Shown here piece by piece: positions 44,668-52,699 of a stretch of DNA of 64,000 nt. The translations under genes and the position numbers were made by a program. Source of the DNA: Mumia sp. zg.B17. Lineage in GTDB: Bacteria > Actinomycetota > Actinomycetes > Propionibacteriales > Nocardioidaceae. The DNA lies in NCBI RefSeq assembly GCF_019550915.1, contig NZ_JAHWCI010000006.1, positions 496,001 to 560,000 of the forward strand. Direction: 5' to 3'. Below the pieces are notes generated by a model that saw only the letters and a list, made by a program, of their open reading frames with translations, did no database searches and was not told the origin of the DNA. Each line of letters opens with the position of its first letter. The stretch's first letter is position 1.

Positions 44668-45548
44668 TGAGCACCGTCCACGCTCCGCGCCGGCGCAGCT
44701 TCCGGCGCTGGTTCACCGCCCTGGGCTGGCGGCACCTCGTCGGCATCGCCGTCGTCGTCTATGCGACGTTCCCGATCCTCTATGTCCTGTCCGCCTCGCT
44801 CGACCCCGCCGGCACGCTGTCGGGGAGCAGTCGGCTCTTCAGCACGTTCGACCTCACCAACTACCGTGCACTCTTCGACGACCCGAGCCGGCCGTACGGG
44901 CGGTGGTTCGTCAACACGCTCGTGGTCGGCACGGTCACAGCGCTCGGCACGGTGTTCCTCGGTGCGCTGGCAGCGTATGCGTTCTCGCGGATGCGGTTCA
45001 CCGGGCGGCGGTTCGGGCTGCTGTCGCTGATGCTCGTCCAGATGTTCCCGCAGATGCTGGCGGTCGTCGCGATCTTCATCCTGATGTCGAACGTCGGTGA
45101 CGTCTTCCCCGCGCTGGGCATCGGCACCCACGCGGGGCTGATCCTCGTCTACCTGGGCGGCGCGCTCGGCGTGAACACCTACCTGATGTACGGGTTCTTC
45201 AACACGGTGCCGGTCTCGATCGACGAGGCCGCCCGGCTCGACGGAGCCAGCCATGCTCAGATCTTCTTCGGGATCGTCCTGCGCCTGGTCACGCCGATCC
45301 TGGCGGTCGTGGGCCTGCTGGCCTTCATTACCGCCACCAGCGAGTTCATGATCGCCAGCGTGTTCCTCACCGACCCCGACAACCAGACGCTCGCGGTCGG
45401 GCTCTTCGGGTTCGTCTCCGAGCAGACGTCGTCGAACTGGACGATCTTCGCGGCCGGCGCGGTGCTGGCCGCCCTCCCCGTCACGATCCTCTTCCTCGCG
45501 CTCCAGCGCTACATCGTCAGCGGACTCGTGTCGGGATCGGTCAAGTAG
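44667..45548 (+). CDS. Maltose-type ABC transporter permease (MalG-like)
   Basis: A 293-residue permease with six helices, partner of the MalF-like protein. It has LSASLDPAGTLSGSS after helix 1, the core AAYAFSRMRFTGRRFGL, and the EAA loop IDEAARLDGASHAQIFFGIV. No ATPase gene is present in the operon, so a shared ATPase of the MsiK type elsewhere on the chromosome is probably used, as in streptomycetes. That is inference. Confidence 0.93.
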   Translation: MSTVHAPRRRSFRRWFTALGWRHLVGIAVVVYATFPILYVLSASLDPAGTLSGSSRLFSTFDLTNYRALFDDPSRPYGRWFVNTLVVGTVTALGTVFLGALAAYAFSRMRFTGRRFGLLSLMLVQMFPQMLAVVAIFILMSNVGDVFPALGIGTHAGLILVYLGGALGVNTYLMYGFFNTVPVSIDEAARLDGASHAQIFFGIVLRLVTPILAVVGLLAFITATSEFMIASVFLTDPDNQTLAVGLFGFVSEQTSSNWTIFAAGAVLAALPVTILFLALQRYIVSGLVSGSVK

Positions 45549-45577
45549 GACCGGCAGCAGGCGTCGCCATAATGCGT

Positions 45578-45595
45578 GAGGTCTCGGAGACCCTC
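45578..45595 (+). terminator. Weak hairpin after the maltose operon
   Basis: GAGGTCT and AGACCCTC pair around CGG with one bulged C (7 bp). It lies 30 nt after the permease stop. A short stem, so only a tentative terminator. Confidence 0.35.
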
Positions 45596-45661
45596 CCTGC
45601 CTAGACTGACGAGGGCGTGAGGCGAGAGCCGCCGCCACGAGGTCGATGACGAGGAGTACGC

Positions 45662-47635
45662 GTGAGATCAGGGATCGACGGCCGCGGCAGCGACCAGGCG
45701 GTGCGTCCCCAGGACGACCTGTTCCGCCACGTCAACGGGGGCTGGCTCGCCACCGCCGAGATCCCGCCGGACCGCGCTGTCGCCGGCTCGTTCGTCACCC
45801 TCGTCGACGAGGCCGAGGTGCACGTCCGCGCCATCGTCGAGGAGTGCCAGGCAGACCCGGCCGGAGACCCGGCCGGTGGCAGCGTGAACGACGAGGGCGC
45901 CAAGATCGGTGCTCTCTACGCCAGCTTCATGGACGTCGACCGGGTGGAGGCGCTCGAGGCGGCCCCGCTGGCCGACGACCTCGCCCACGTCGACGAGGTA
46001 CGCGACCTCGCCGCCGTCGTCGACGCGCTCGGCCGGCTGGAGCGCCAGGCCGCCTCCGGCGCCTTCGGGATGTACGTCGGGCCCGACCCAGGTGCGCCCG
46101 AGCGCTACGTGGTCACCGTCGTGCAGGGCGGCCTGGGTCTTCCTGACGAGGCCTACTACCGCGAGGAGCAGTTCGCCGCGGCGCGCACGGCCTACCAGGC
46201 GCACGTCGCGATCATGCTGGGCCTCGCCGGTTTCGACGACGCCGACGCCCGGGCGGCGCGGGTCTACGGCCTCGAGGAGCGGCTGGCGAAGGGGCACTGG
46301 GACCGGGTGGCGAGCCGCGACGCGGTCGAGACCTACAACCTCCTCGACCTCGACGCCCTCCAGGCGCTCTCCCCGGCCCTCGACTGGCACGCGTGGGCCG
46401 CCGCCGCACGCTTCGACCCGGCGGTGCTGTCCGAGGTCGTCGTCTCCCAGCCGTCCTACCTCCAGGCGCTGTCCGACGCGCTCCGCGAGGAGCCCGTGGC
46501 CGCGTGGCAGGACTGGCTGCGCTTCCGCCTCGTGTCCGCGGCGGCCCCGTACCTGTCGGGTCCGTTCGTCGACGCGAACTTCGACTTCTACGGCAAGACG
46601 CTCTCGGGCACCGACGAGCTGCGCGCCCGCTGGAAGCGCGGCGTCGCGTTCGTGGAGGGCGCGATCGGCGAAGGGCTCGGCCGGCTCTACGTCGAGCGTC
46701 ACTTCCCCCCGACCGCCGCGGCACGCATGGACGCCCTCGTCGCGAACCTCGTGGCGGCCTACCGGCACAGCATCTCGACGCTGCCCTGGATGAGCGACGA
46801 GACCAAGGAGCGCGCGCTCGAGAAGCTCGACGCGTTCACCCCCAAGGTCGGTTTCCCGAAGCGCTGGCGTGACTACGCCCCGCTGGCCGCCGACCCCGCG
46901 GACCTGCTCGGCAACGTCCGCCGCGCCTCCAACGTGGCGACCGACCGCGAGCTCGCCAAGATCGGGAAGCCGATCGACCGGGACGAGTGGCTGATGACGC
47001 CGCAGACGGTGAATGCGTACTACAACCCGACGATGAACGAGATCGTCTTCCCCGCGGCGATCCTTCAGCCGCCGTTCTTCGACGCCGAGGCCGACGACGC
47101 GGTGAACTACGGCGGGATCGGCGCCGTGATCGGCCACGAGATCGGCCACGGGTTCGACGACCAGGGATCGCAGTACGACGGTTCCGGAGCCCTGCGCAGC
47201 TGGTGGACCGACGCGGACCGGGCGGCGTTCGAGAAGCTCACGAGCTCGCTGATCGCTCAGTACGACACGCTCTCCCCCGACGGTGCCGACGGCAGAACGG
47301 TCAACGGTGCCTTGACGATCGGCGAGAACATCGGGGACCTGGGCGGGCTGGGGATCGCGTACCAGGCCTACCTCCTCGCCCTCGACGGACAGGAGCCGCC
47401 CGTGCTCGACGGTCTGACGGGCGCGCAGCGGTTCTTCATCTCGTGGGCGCAGTGCTGGCGGGGCAAGGTGCGCCCGGCCGAGGTCGTCCGTCGCCTCACG
47501 ATCGACCCGCACTCCCCGCCGGAGTTCCGCACGAACCAGGTGGTCCGCAACCTCGACGCCTTCCACGACGCGTTCTCCGTGACCTCCGACGACGGCATGT
47601 GGCTGGAGCCGCACCAGCGCGTGACGATCTGGTGA
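45662..47635 (+). CDS. M13-family zinc metallopeptidase (PepO-like)
   Basis: A 657-residue endopeptidase of the neprilysin/PepO family, which cleaves oligopeptides. The zinc site is HEIGH (residues 492-496) in VIGHEIGHGFDDQG, with the third ligand E555 in GENIGDLGG. The substrate region VNAYYNPTMNEIVFPAAILQ and the C-terminal FRTNQVVRNLDAFHDAF are typical. No signal peptide or membrane anchor is visible, so it is probably cytoplasmic. GTG 45662 has GAGGAG upstream. Its stop overlaps the next gene's GTG by 4 nt. Confidence 0.95.
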   Translation: MRSGIDGRGSDQAVRPQDDLFRHVNGGWLATAEIPPDRAVAGSFVTLVDEAEVHVRAIVEECQADPAGDPAGGSVNDEGAKIGALYASFMDVDRVEALEAAPLADDLAHVDEVRDLAAVVDALGRLERQAASGAFGMYVGPDPGAPERYVVTVVQGGLGLPDEAYYREEQFAAARTAYQAHVAIMLGLAGFDDADARAARVYGLEERLAKGHWDRVASRDAVETYNLLDLDALQALSPALDWHAWAAAARFDPAVLSEVVVSQPSYLQALSDALREEPVAAWQDWLRFRLVSAAAPYLSGPFVDANFDFYGKTLSGTDELRARWKRGVAFVEGAIGEGLGRLYVERHFPPTAAARMDALVANLVAAYRHSISTLPWMSDETKERALEKLDAFTPKVGFPKRWRDYAPLAADPADLLGNVRRASNVATDRELAKIGKPIDRDEWLMTPQTVNAYYNPTMNEIVFPAAILQPPFFDAEADDAVNYGGIGAVIGHEIGHGFDDQGSQYDGSGALRSWWTDADRAAFEKLTSSLIAQYDTLSPDGADGRTVNGALTIGENIGDLGGLGIAYQAYLLALDGQEPPVLDGLTGAQRFFISWAQCWRGKVRPAEVVRRLTIDPHSPPEFRTNQVVRNLDAFHDAFSVTSDDGMWLEPHQRVTIW

Positions 47636-48900
47636 CGACGACGTCCTGGTCTCCCGAGCACGTCGCCGCCGTCCAGCGGCGTACGGTCGGCGTCCTCTCG
47701 TCCGCCCAGGTCATCGGTGGGCTGGGAGCGGGCGCCGCGCTCTCGATCGGGGCGCTGCTGGTCAAGGAGGTCTCGGGCTCTGCGGCCGTCGCCGGACTGG
47801 CGACGACGATGCTGACTCTCGGCGCGGCCGTGCTCGCGCTGCCGCTGGCTGGTCTCGCCTCGGCTCGTGGGCGGCGGACGAGCCTGGCCACCGGATGGCT
47901 CGTCGCCGCGATCGGTGCGGTCGTGGTGGTCGCGGGCGCCGTCGCCGACTCGACGTGGATCCTGCTCGCCGGGCTCTTCGTGGTGGGCGCCAACAGCGCG
48001 ACCAACTTCCAGTCGCGCTACGCCGCCACCGACCTCGCCGAGCCGATGCACGTCGGCCGCGCGTTGTCCCTGGTCGTCTGGTCGACCACGATCGGATCGG
48101 TGATCGGGCCGAACCTCACCGGCCTCGGCGCCCAGGCGGCCGGTGCTCTCGGCATCCCGGACCTCGCCGGCCCGTTCGTCTTCGCCGCGGTCGGGTTCGC
48201 GCTCACCGCGCTCCTCATGGCCGTCGCCCTGACGCCGGACCCCCTCCACGTCGCCAAGGAGATCCGTCCGGCGACCGACGGGCCGCGCCCGCGGTCTCGC
48301 ATGAGCGACGCGTGGCCGCTGCTCCGGTCGAACGCGGCGGCACGGACGGGCGTGGTGACCGTGGCGGGGGCCCACGCACTGATGGTCGCGGTGATGGCGA
48401 TGACGCCGGTCCACATGGAGGACCACGGATCGAGCCTCACCATCATCGGCCTGACCATCAGCCTGCACATCGCCGGCATGTTCGCGATCGCACCGGTCAT
48501 GGGCCTGCTCACCGACCGGTGGGGGCGCGGGCGCACCATCATCCTCGGTCAGGCGACGCTGCTCCTCGCCGCCCTCGTCGCGGGCACCGCCGGCGCGTCG
48601 GAGCCCCAGATGATGGTCGGCCTCGTGCTGCTGGGGCTGGGTTGGTCGGCGTCGACCATCGCCGGGTCCTCGCTCGTCGCCCAGTCGGTCCTGCCGGCGT
48701 CCCGTCCGGCCGTCCAGGGTGCCTCCGACCTCCTCATGAGCCTGGCCGGTGCGTTCGGCGGCCTGCTCGCGGGCGTGGTCGTCAACGTCTGGGGCTTCGG
48801 CCCGCTCAACGTCGTCGCCGCCTTCCTGACCGTCCCCGCGATCCGGATGGTGGTGGCACGGCGGCACCGCATCACCGGAGCAGGCAGACTGGGGAGGTGA
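47632..48900 (+). CDS. MFS transporter
   Basis: A 422-residue major facilitator with about 12 helices. The loop 2-3 region is LASARGRRTSLATG and the second-half equivalent is LLTDRWGRGRTIILGQ, both the MFS signature DRxGRR type. SAVVAGLATTMLTLGAAVLA-like early helices suggest a drug or metabolite exporter. The substrate is unknown. GTG 47632 overlaps the peptidase stop and its TGA overlaps the next GTG, so three genes are tightly coupled. Confidence 0.88.
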   Translation: MTTTSWSPEHVAAVQRRTVGVLSSAQVIGGLGAGAALSIGALLVKEVSGSAAVAGLATTMLTLGAAVLALPLAGLASARGRRTSLATGWLVAAIGAVVVVAGAVADSTWILLAGLFVVGANSATNFQSRYAATDLAEPMHVGRALSLVVWSTTIGSVIGPNLTGLGAQAAGALGIPDLAGPFVFAAVGFALTALLMAVALTPDPLHVAKEIRPATDGPRPRSRMSDAWPLLRSNAAARTGVVTVAGAHALMVAVMAMTPVHMEDHGSSLTIIGLTISLHIAGMFAIAPVMGLLTDRWGRGRTIILGQATLLLAALVAGTAGASEPQMMVGLVLLGLGWSASTIAGSSLVAQSVLPASRPAVQGASDLLMSLAGAFGGLLAGVVVNVWGFGPLNVVAAFLTVPAIRMVVARRHRITGAGRLGR

Positions 48901-49919
48901 GCACCACGACGGACGACCCCAACTCGACCAAGGGCGCGTACGTGCACGTGGGCGAGGACTTCACCCGCGACATGCGCTACCTGACCACTCGCATCACACG
49001 CGACGGCCGTGACGGCTACCCGGTGGAGCCGGGCCGGTACCGGCTCGTCGCCGCCCGCGCCTGCCCCTGGGCGAACCGGACAATCATCGTCCGTCGCCTC
49101 CTCGGCCTGGAGGACGCGATCTCCCTCGGCCTGTGCGGACCGGTCCACGACGCACGGAGCTGGACCTTCGACCTCGATCCCGGCGGCGTCGACCCCGTCC
49201 TCGGCTACGAGCGCCTGCAGCAGGCCTACTTCGCCCGTGTCCCCGACTACCCCCTCGGCATCACCGTGCCCGCCATGGTCGACGTGCCGACCAAGGCCGT
49301 GGCGACGAACGACTTCGACCAGATCACCCGTGACCTGTTCTTCGAGTGGTCCGACCACCACCGCGCCGGCGCGCCGGACCTGTGGCCCGAGCACCTCCGC
49401 GACGAGATGGAGACCGTGATGAAGCGCGTCTTCACGGAGGTCAACAACGGTGTCTACCGGTGTGGCTTCGCGGGCTCGCAGGCCGCGTACGACGCGGCGT
49501 ACGAGCGCCTGTGGACCGCGCTCGACTGGCTCGAGGAGCGGCTCGCGACACGGCGCTACCTGATGGGCGAGACGATCACCGAGGCCGACGTCCGCCTGTT
49601 CACCACCCTGGTGCGCTTCGACCCCGTCTACCACGGCCACTTCAAGTGCAACCGTCAGAAGCTGACCGAGATGCCGGTCCTGTGGGCGTACGCACGAGAC
49701 CTGTTCCAGACGCCTGGCTTCGGTGACACGATCGACTTCGACCAGATCAAGGCGCACTACTACGTCGTCCAGACCGACCTCAACCCGACGCAGATCATCC
49801 CGGCCGGTCCGGACCTCACGGGCTGGCACTCCGCTCACGGACGTGAGGCGCTGGGCGGCTCGCCCTTCGGGGAGGGGACCGCTCCGGACGCGCTCCCCGA
49901 AGGCGTCCTGGCGCACTGA
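48897..49919 (+). CDS. Glutathionyl-hydroquinone reductase-like protein (Xi-class GST)
   Basis: A 340-residue protein of the ECM4/YqjG family, which reduces thiol-conjugated hydroquinones. The active-site Cys is C56 in RACPWANRT. The long middle part (YLMGETITEADVRLFTTLVR, FDPVYHGHFKCNRQKL) is diagnostic for Xi-class enzymes. Actinobacteria generally lack glutathione and use mycothiol, so a mycothiol conjugate is a likely natural substrate (inference). It overlaps the MFS gene by 4 nt. Confidence 0.92.
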   Translation: MSTTTDDPNSTKGAYVHVGEDFTRDMRYLTTRITRDGRDGYPVEPGRYRLVAARACPWANRTIIVRRLLGLEDAISLGLCGPVHDARSWTFDLDPGGVDPVLGYERLQQAYFARVPDYPLGITVPAMVDVPTKAVATNDFDQITRDLFFEWSDHHRAGAPDLWPEHLRDEMETVMKRVFTEVNNGVYRCGFAGSQAAYDAAYERLWTALDWLEERLATRRYLMGETITEADVRLFTTLVRFDPVYHGHFKCNRQKLTEMPVLWAYARDLFQTPGFGDTIDFDQIKAHYYVVQTDLNPTQIIPAGPDLTGWHSAHGREALGGSPFGEGTAPDALPEGVLAH

Positions 49920-49923
49920 GGTA

Positions 49924-49941
49924 GTGACCGGCCGCGGTCGC
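49924..49941 (+). terminator. Possible terminator after the GST-like gene
   Basis: GTGACCG and CGGTCGC pair with one G-T wobble around GCCG (7 bp), 4 nt after the stop codon. Short and without a U-tract. Confidence 0.35.
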
Positions 49942-49957
49942 CACGTTCACGCAGCCC

Positions 49958-49986
49958 TTGCCAGCCGCCGAGCAGCGACCTAACGT
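49958..49986 (+). promoter_or_regulatory. Promoter of the PAS-domain gene
   Basis: TTGCCA (49958-49963) and TAACGT (49981-49986) with a 17-nt spacer, about 45 nt upstream of the start codon. Confidence 0.6.
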
Positions 49987-50031
49987 CGTGCTCAGGCTGC
50001 TGGGGGGCAGCGCTGAACCTCGGGGGACGTT

Positions 50032-50601
50032 ATGAAGGACGAGATGCCATGGGGGCCGTCGCCGGCTCTCGGTCACTACACGTACTGGGTGCGCGACGAC
50101 CGGTGGGAGTTCTCCGACGGGCTGTACGCGATCCTCGGTCTCGGGCCGTCCGACGGCATCACGACGGAGCTGTTGCTCCGCCACCAGCACCCCGACGACA
50201 TCGAGCGCACCCGCGCGCTGATCGCGGGGGGCTTCAATGAGTCGGCCGGCTACAGCTACCAGCACCGGGTCGTCGACACCGCGGGCTTCGTCCACGAGGT
50301 CATCGCGGTGGGGAGCAACGTCGGCAGCGAGGACGACGAGGGCGGTCCGCGAAGCGAGGGCTTCGTGGTCGACATCAGCGAGGTGGGCGGCCACCCGGCA
50401 GTCAGCACACCGATGATGCCGGTCGAGTTCGATCCGGACGACCTCGTGATCACACCGTGCCCGCACTGTCCGCACTGGTGGGCGGAAGTGGTCCCGTCGG
50501 CCGGCTCGACCGTTCTCCGCGAGTGGCACGCGCCCTTCTGCCCCGAGGTGCTGCACTGGACCACCCCCGACCCGGCGACGCTGACGCGCGGACCACGCTG
50601 A
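50032..50601 (+). CDS. Stand-alone PAS-domain protein with Cys/His C-terminus
   Basis: A 189-residue protein. Residues 14-115 look like a PAS_3-type fold: WEFSDGLYAILGLGPSDGIT, RHQHPDDIERTRALIAGGF, then YQHRVVDTAGFVHEVIAVGS. No kinase, cyclase or DNA-binding output domain follows. Instead the C-terminus has CPHCPHWWAEVVPSAGS and WHAPFCPEVLHW, whose C-x2-C plus Cys/His could bind a metal. It may be a small redox or ligand sensor acting through protein contacts. Neighbours give no firm clue. GGGGGAC precedes the ATG. Confidence 0.75.
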   Translation: MKDEMPWGPSPALGHYTYWVRDDRWEFSDGLYAILGLGPSDGITTELLLRHQHPDDIERTRALIAGGFNESAGYSYQHRVVDTAGFVHEVIAVGSNVGSEDDEGGPRSEGFVVDISEVGGHPAVSTPMMPVEFDPDDLVITPCPHCPHWWAEVVPSAGSTVLREWHAPFCPEVLHWTTPDPATLTRGPR

Positions 50602-50610
50602 GGCTGCTGC

Positions 50611-50616
50611 TACGGT
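50611..50616 (+). promoter_or_regulatory. Putative -10 hexamer of leaderless CDP-alcohol phosphatidyltransferase gene
   Basis: TACGGT, 7 nt before GTG 50624. Confidence 0.5.
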
Positions 50617-50623
50617 GGCGGCC

Positions 50624-51457
50624 GTGCCCGACTCGACCGCTGCCAGGCCCGATCGCCCGACCCTCGCGGAGTATCGTGCGGTCGCCCAGCCACCCGAGGT
50701 GCGCGCCAGGCGCAGCGCCGAGCACTGGGTCGCCGACCTCTACCTGAGAGACATCTCGCCCTACGTCAGCCGTCCGCTGGTGCGCCTCGGTCTGAGTGCC
50801 AATGCGGTGACGGGTCTGATGATCCTGAGCGGCTGGTTCGCCGCGGGGTCCTTGCTTGTCCCCGGCATCGTCGGAGTGGTGCTCGCCGTCCTCTTCGGAC
50901 AGCTCCAGATGCTGCTCGACTGCGCCGACGGCGAGGTCGCGAGGTGGCGTCAGACGTTCTCCCCCGCGGGAGTCTTCCTCGACAAGATCGGCCACTACAC
51001 GACCGAGTCGCTGATCCCCATCGCGCTCGGCGTACGAGCGGCCGGCGGCCTCCCCGACCTCGACGACCACTACGGGTGGACGACGCTCGGTGCGCTGCTC
51101 GCGGTGATCATCCTGCTCAACAAATCGCTCAACGACTTCGTGCACGTCTCCCGGGCCTTCGCCGGCCTCCCCCGGGTGCCTGACAGCGCCGAGGCCTCGG
51201 CGCCCCGGCCGGGCGTCGTCGCGCGTCTGCGCCGGGTCGCCCGCTTCGTCCCGTTCCACCGCCTCTACCACTCCGTCGAGCTGACCCTGCTCGCCCTCGT
51301 CGCCGCGGTGGTCGACCTCGTCGCGGGCGACGCCTGGGGCGGCCTGGCCGGGACGCGGACCCTCGTCGTCGTGCTCGTGCCCCTCGCGCTGGCTGCGGTC
51401 GTCGGCCACTTCGTGGCGATCATGGCGTCCTCCCGGCTTCGCGCTCCCGCGCCGTGA
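50624..51457 (+). CDS. CDP-alcohol phosphatidyltransferase family protein, His in place of the last Asp
   Basis: A 277-residue membrane enzyme of the CDP-alcohol phosphotransferase family, which transfers a phospho-alcohol from a CDP-linked donor. The signature D-x2-DG-x2-AR-x8-G-x3-D-x3-D is present as D99, D102, G103, A106, R107, G116 and D120, but the fourth Asp is H124 (FLDKIGHYTT). Six helices are expected. It opens the wall-polymer locus and stands just before a CDP-polyol phosphotransferase gene, so it may make the lipid-linked starter. GTG 50624 is chosen from the TACGGT spacing; GTG 50615 is an alternative. Confidence 0.85.
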   Translation: MPDSTAARPDRPTLAEYRAVAQPPEVRARRSAEHWVADLYLRDISPYVSRPLVRLGLSANAVTGLMILSGWFAAGSLLVPGIVGVVLAVLFGQLQMLLDCADGEVARWRQTFSPAGVFLDKIGHYTTESLIPIALGVRAAGGLPDLDDHYGWTTLGALLAVIILLNKSLNDFVHVSRAFAGLPRVPDSAEASAPRPGVVARLRRVARFVPFHRLYHSVELTLLALVAAVVDLVAGDAWGGLAGTRTLVVVLVPLALAAVVGHFVAIMASSRLRAPAP

Positions 51458-51486
51458 CGGGCGGCGAACGCCGGTGCGACCGGCGG

Positions 51487-51492
51487 TAGAGT
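51487..51492 (+). promoter_or_regulatory. Putative -10 hexamer of leaderless phosphotransferase gene
   Basis: TAGAGT, 7 nt before GTG 51500. Confidence 0.5.
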
Positions 51493-51499
51493 GACCGGC

Positions 51500-52699
51500 G
51501 TGCATCGGATCCGCCGCCTCGCCTCTGTCGCGCGCCGAGGCGTCGCGACGGTGCGCAACCGCCTCGACCGCGGGGCGTTCGCCGCTCGTTGCAACACCGA
51601 CCCGGCTGCCCTCGAGGCGCCGATCGTCCTCTACTTCGCCGACGGCCCGGAGAACCTCTACCAGCTGCACCAGTGGGACCGCGTCCTCGCCGCGCTCCCC
51701 TGGCCGGTGGCCGTGGTGGTCGCCCGACCCGACACGGGACGGCGGGTTCTCGAGGAGACAGCGTTCCCCGTCTACTTCGCGCCAGGGTCCTCGTACCTCG
51801 AGGACCTCGTCGGTCGAGGCGCCGTCAGGGTCGTGCTCTACGTCAACCATCTCCCCCTCAACTTCCGCATGCTGCGGTTCGCACGCCCCGTGCACGTCCA
51901 CCTCGGGCACGGTGAGAGTGACAAGGACTCGAGCGTCACCAACCAGAACAAGGCGTACGACCGCGTCCTCGTCGCCGGCCCGGCGGCGCGCGAACGCATC
52001 ACCGGAGCGCTCCGGGAGTTCGACGCGACGACGCACGTCCGCGAGGTGGGCCGCCCACAGCTCGATCTCGACTACCCGGGGGCGCCGTCCTGGCCCGCCG
52101 ACGGCAGTGTCCGCGTGCTCTACGCGCCGACGTGGGAGGGTGACCGGGCGAGCATGGCCTACGGGTCCGTGGCTTCCCACGGGGTGGCGCTCGTCACCTC
52201 GCTGGTGGCCGACCCCCGCTACCGGGTGATCTACCGACCCCACCCGCGCAGCGGCGTGCAGGACACCGCGTACGCTGCCGCGGACCGCCGGATCCGCGGC
52301 CTGCTCGCGGACCACCGAGACCGTCACCTGGTCGACACCGGCCCGTACGGCTGGCAGTGGTCGTTTGCGGACGTGTGCGTGACCGACCTGTCGTCGGTGG
52401 CCTACGACTGGCTCGCCACAGGCAAGCCGATGGTCGTCACCGTCCCGAGCGAGCCACGGACGACCCTCCCAGCGTCGCGGTTCCTGGACGAGGTGCCACG
52501 ACTGTCGGCCGAGGATGCGTCCCGGACCGCGGAGATGCTCGACCGTCCGTGGCCGCGCGAGCGGATGCACGCGCTGTCCTTCCACTACTTCGGCGAGACG
52601 GCCGACGGGGCGAGCACCCGCCGGTTCACCGACGCGCTCGACGAGGCCCTCAGGCTCGCTGACGATCCGGTCGGACCACCCTCCGCGCCTTCGACCTGA
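51500..52699 (+). CDS. CDP-glycerol/ribitol phosphotransferase family protein (single domain)
   Basis: A 399-residue member of the TagB/TagF-type CDP-glycerol glycerophosphotransferase family. Motifs are HLGHGESDKDSSVTNQNKAY (with the HGE/D-SDK motif), REVGRPQLDLDYPG, VLYAPTWEGDRASMAYGS, the second His in YRPHPRSG, and VTDLSSVAYDWLATGKPM. It lacks membrane helices, unlike the tandem enzyme at 54937-58431, and so could act as the primase (TagB role) at the membrane surface. The gene is convergent with the pyruvyltransferase gene and overlaps it by 50 nt. GTG 51500 preferred; GTG 51491 possible. Confidence 0.87.
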   Translation: MHRIRRLASVARRGVATVRNRLDRGAFAARCNTDPAALEAPIVLYFADGPENLYQLHQWDRVLAALPWPVAVVVARPDTGRRVLEETAFPVYFAPGSSYLEDLVGRGAVRVVLYVNHLPLNFRMLRFARPVHVHLGHGESDKDSSVTNQNKAYDRVLVAGPAARERITGALREFDATTHVREVGRPQLDLDYPGAPSWPADGSVRVLYAPTWEGDRASMAYGSVASHGVALVTSLVADPRYRVIYRPHPRSGVQDTAYAAADRRIRGLLADHRDRHLVDTGPYGWQWSFADVCVTDLSSVAYDWLATGKPMVVTVPSEPRTTLPASRFLDEVPRLSAEDASRTAEMLDRPWPRERMHALSFHYFGETADGASTRRFTDALDEALRLADDPVGPPSAPST

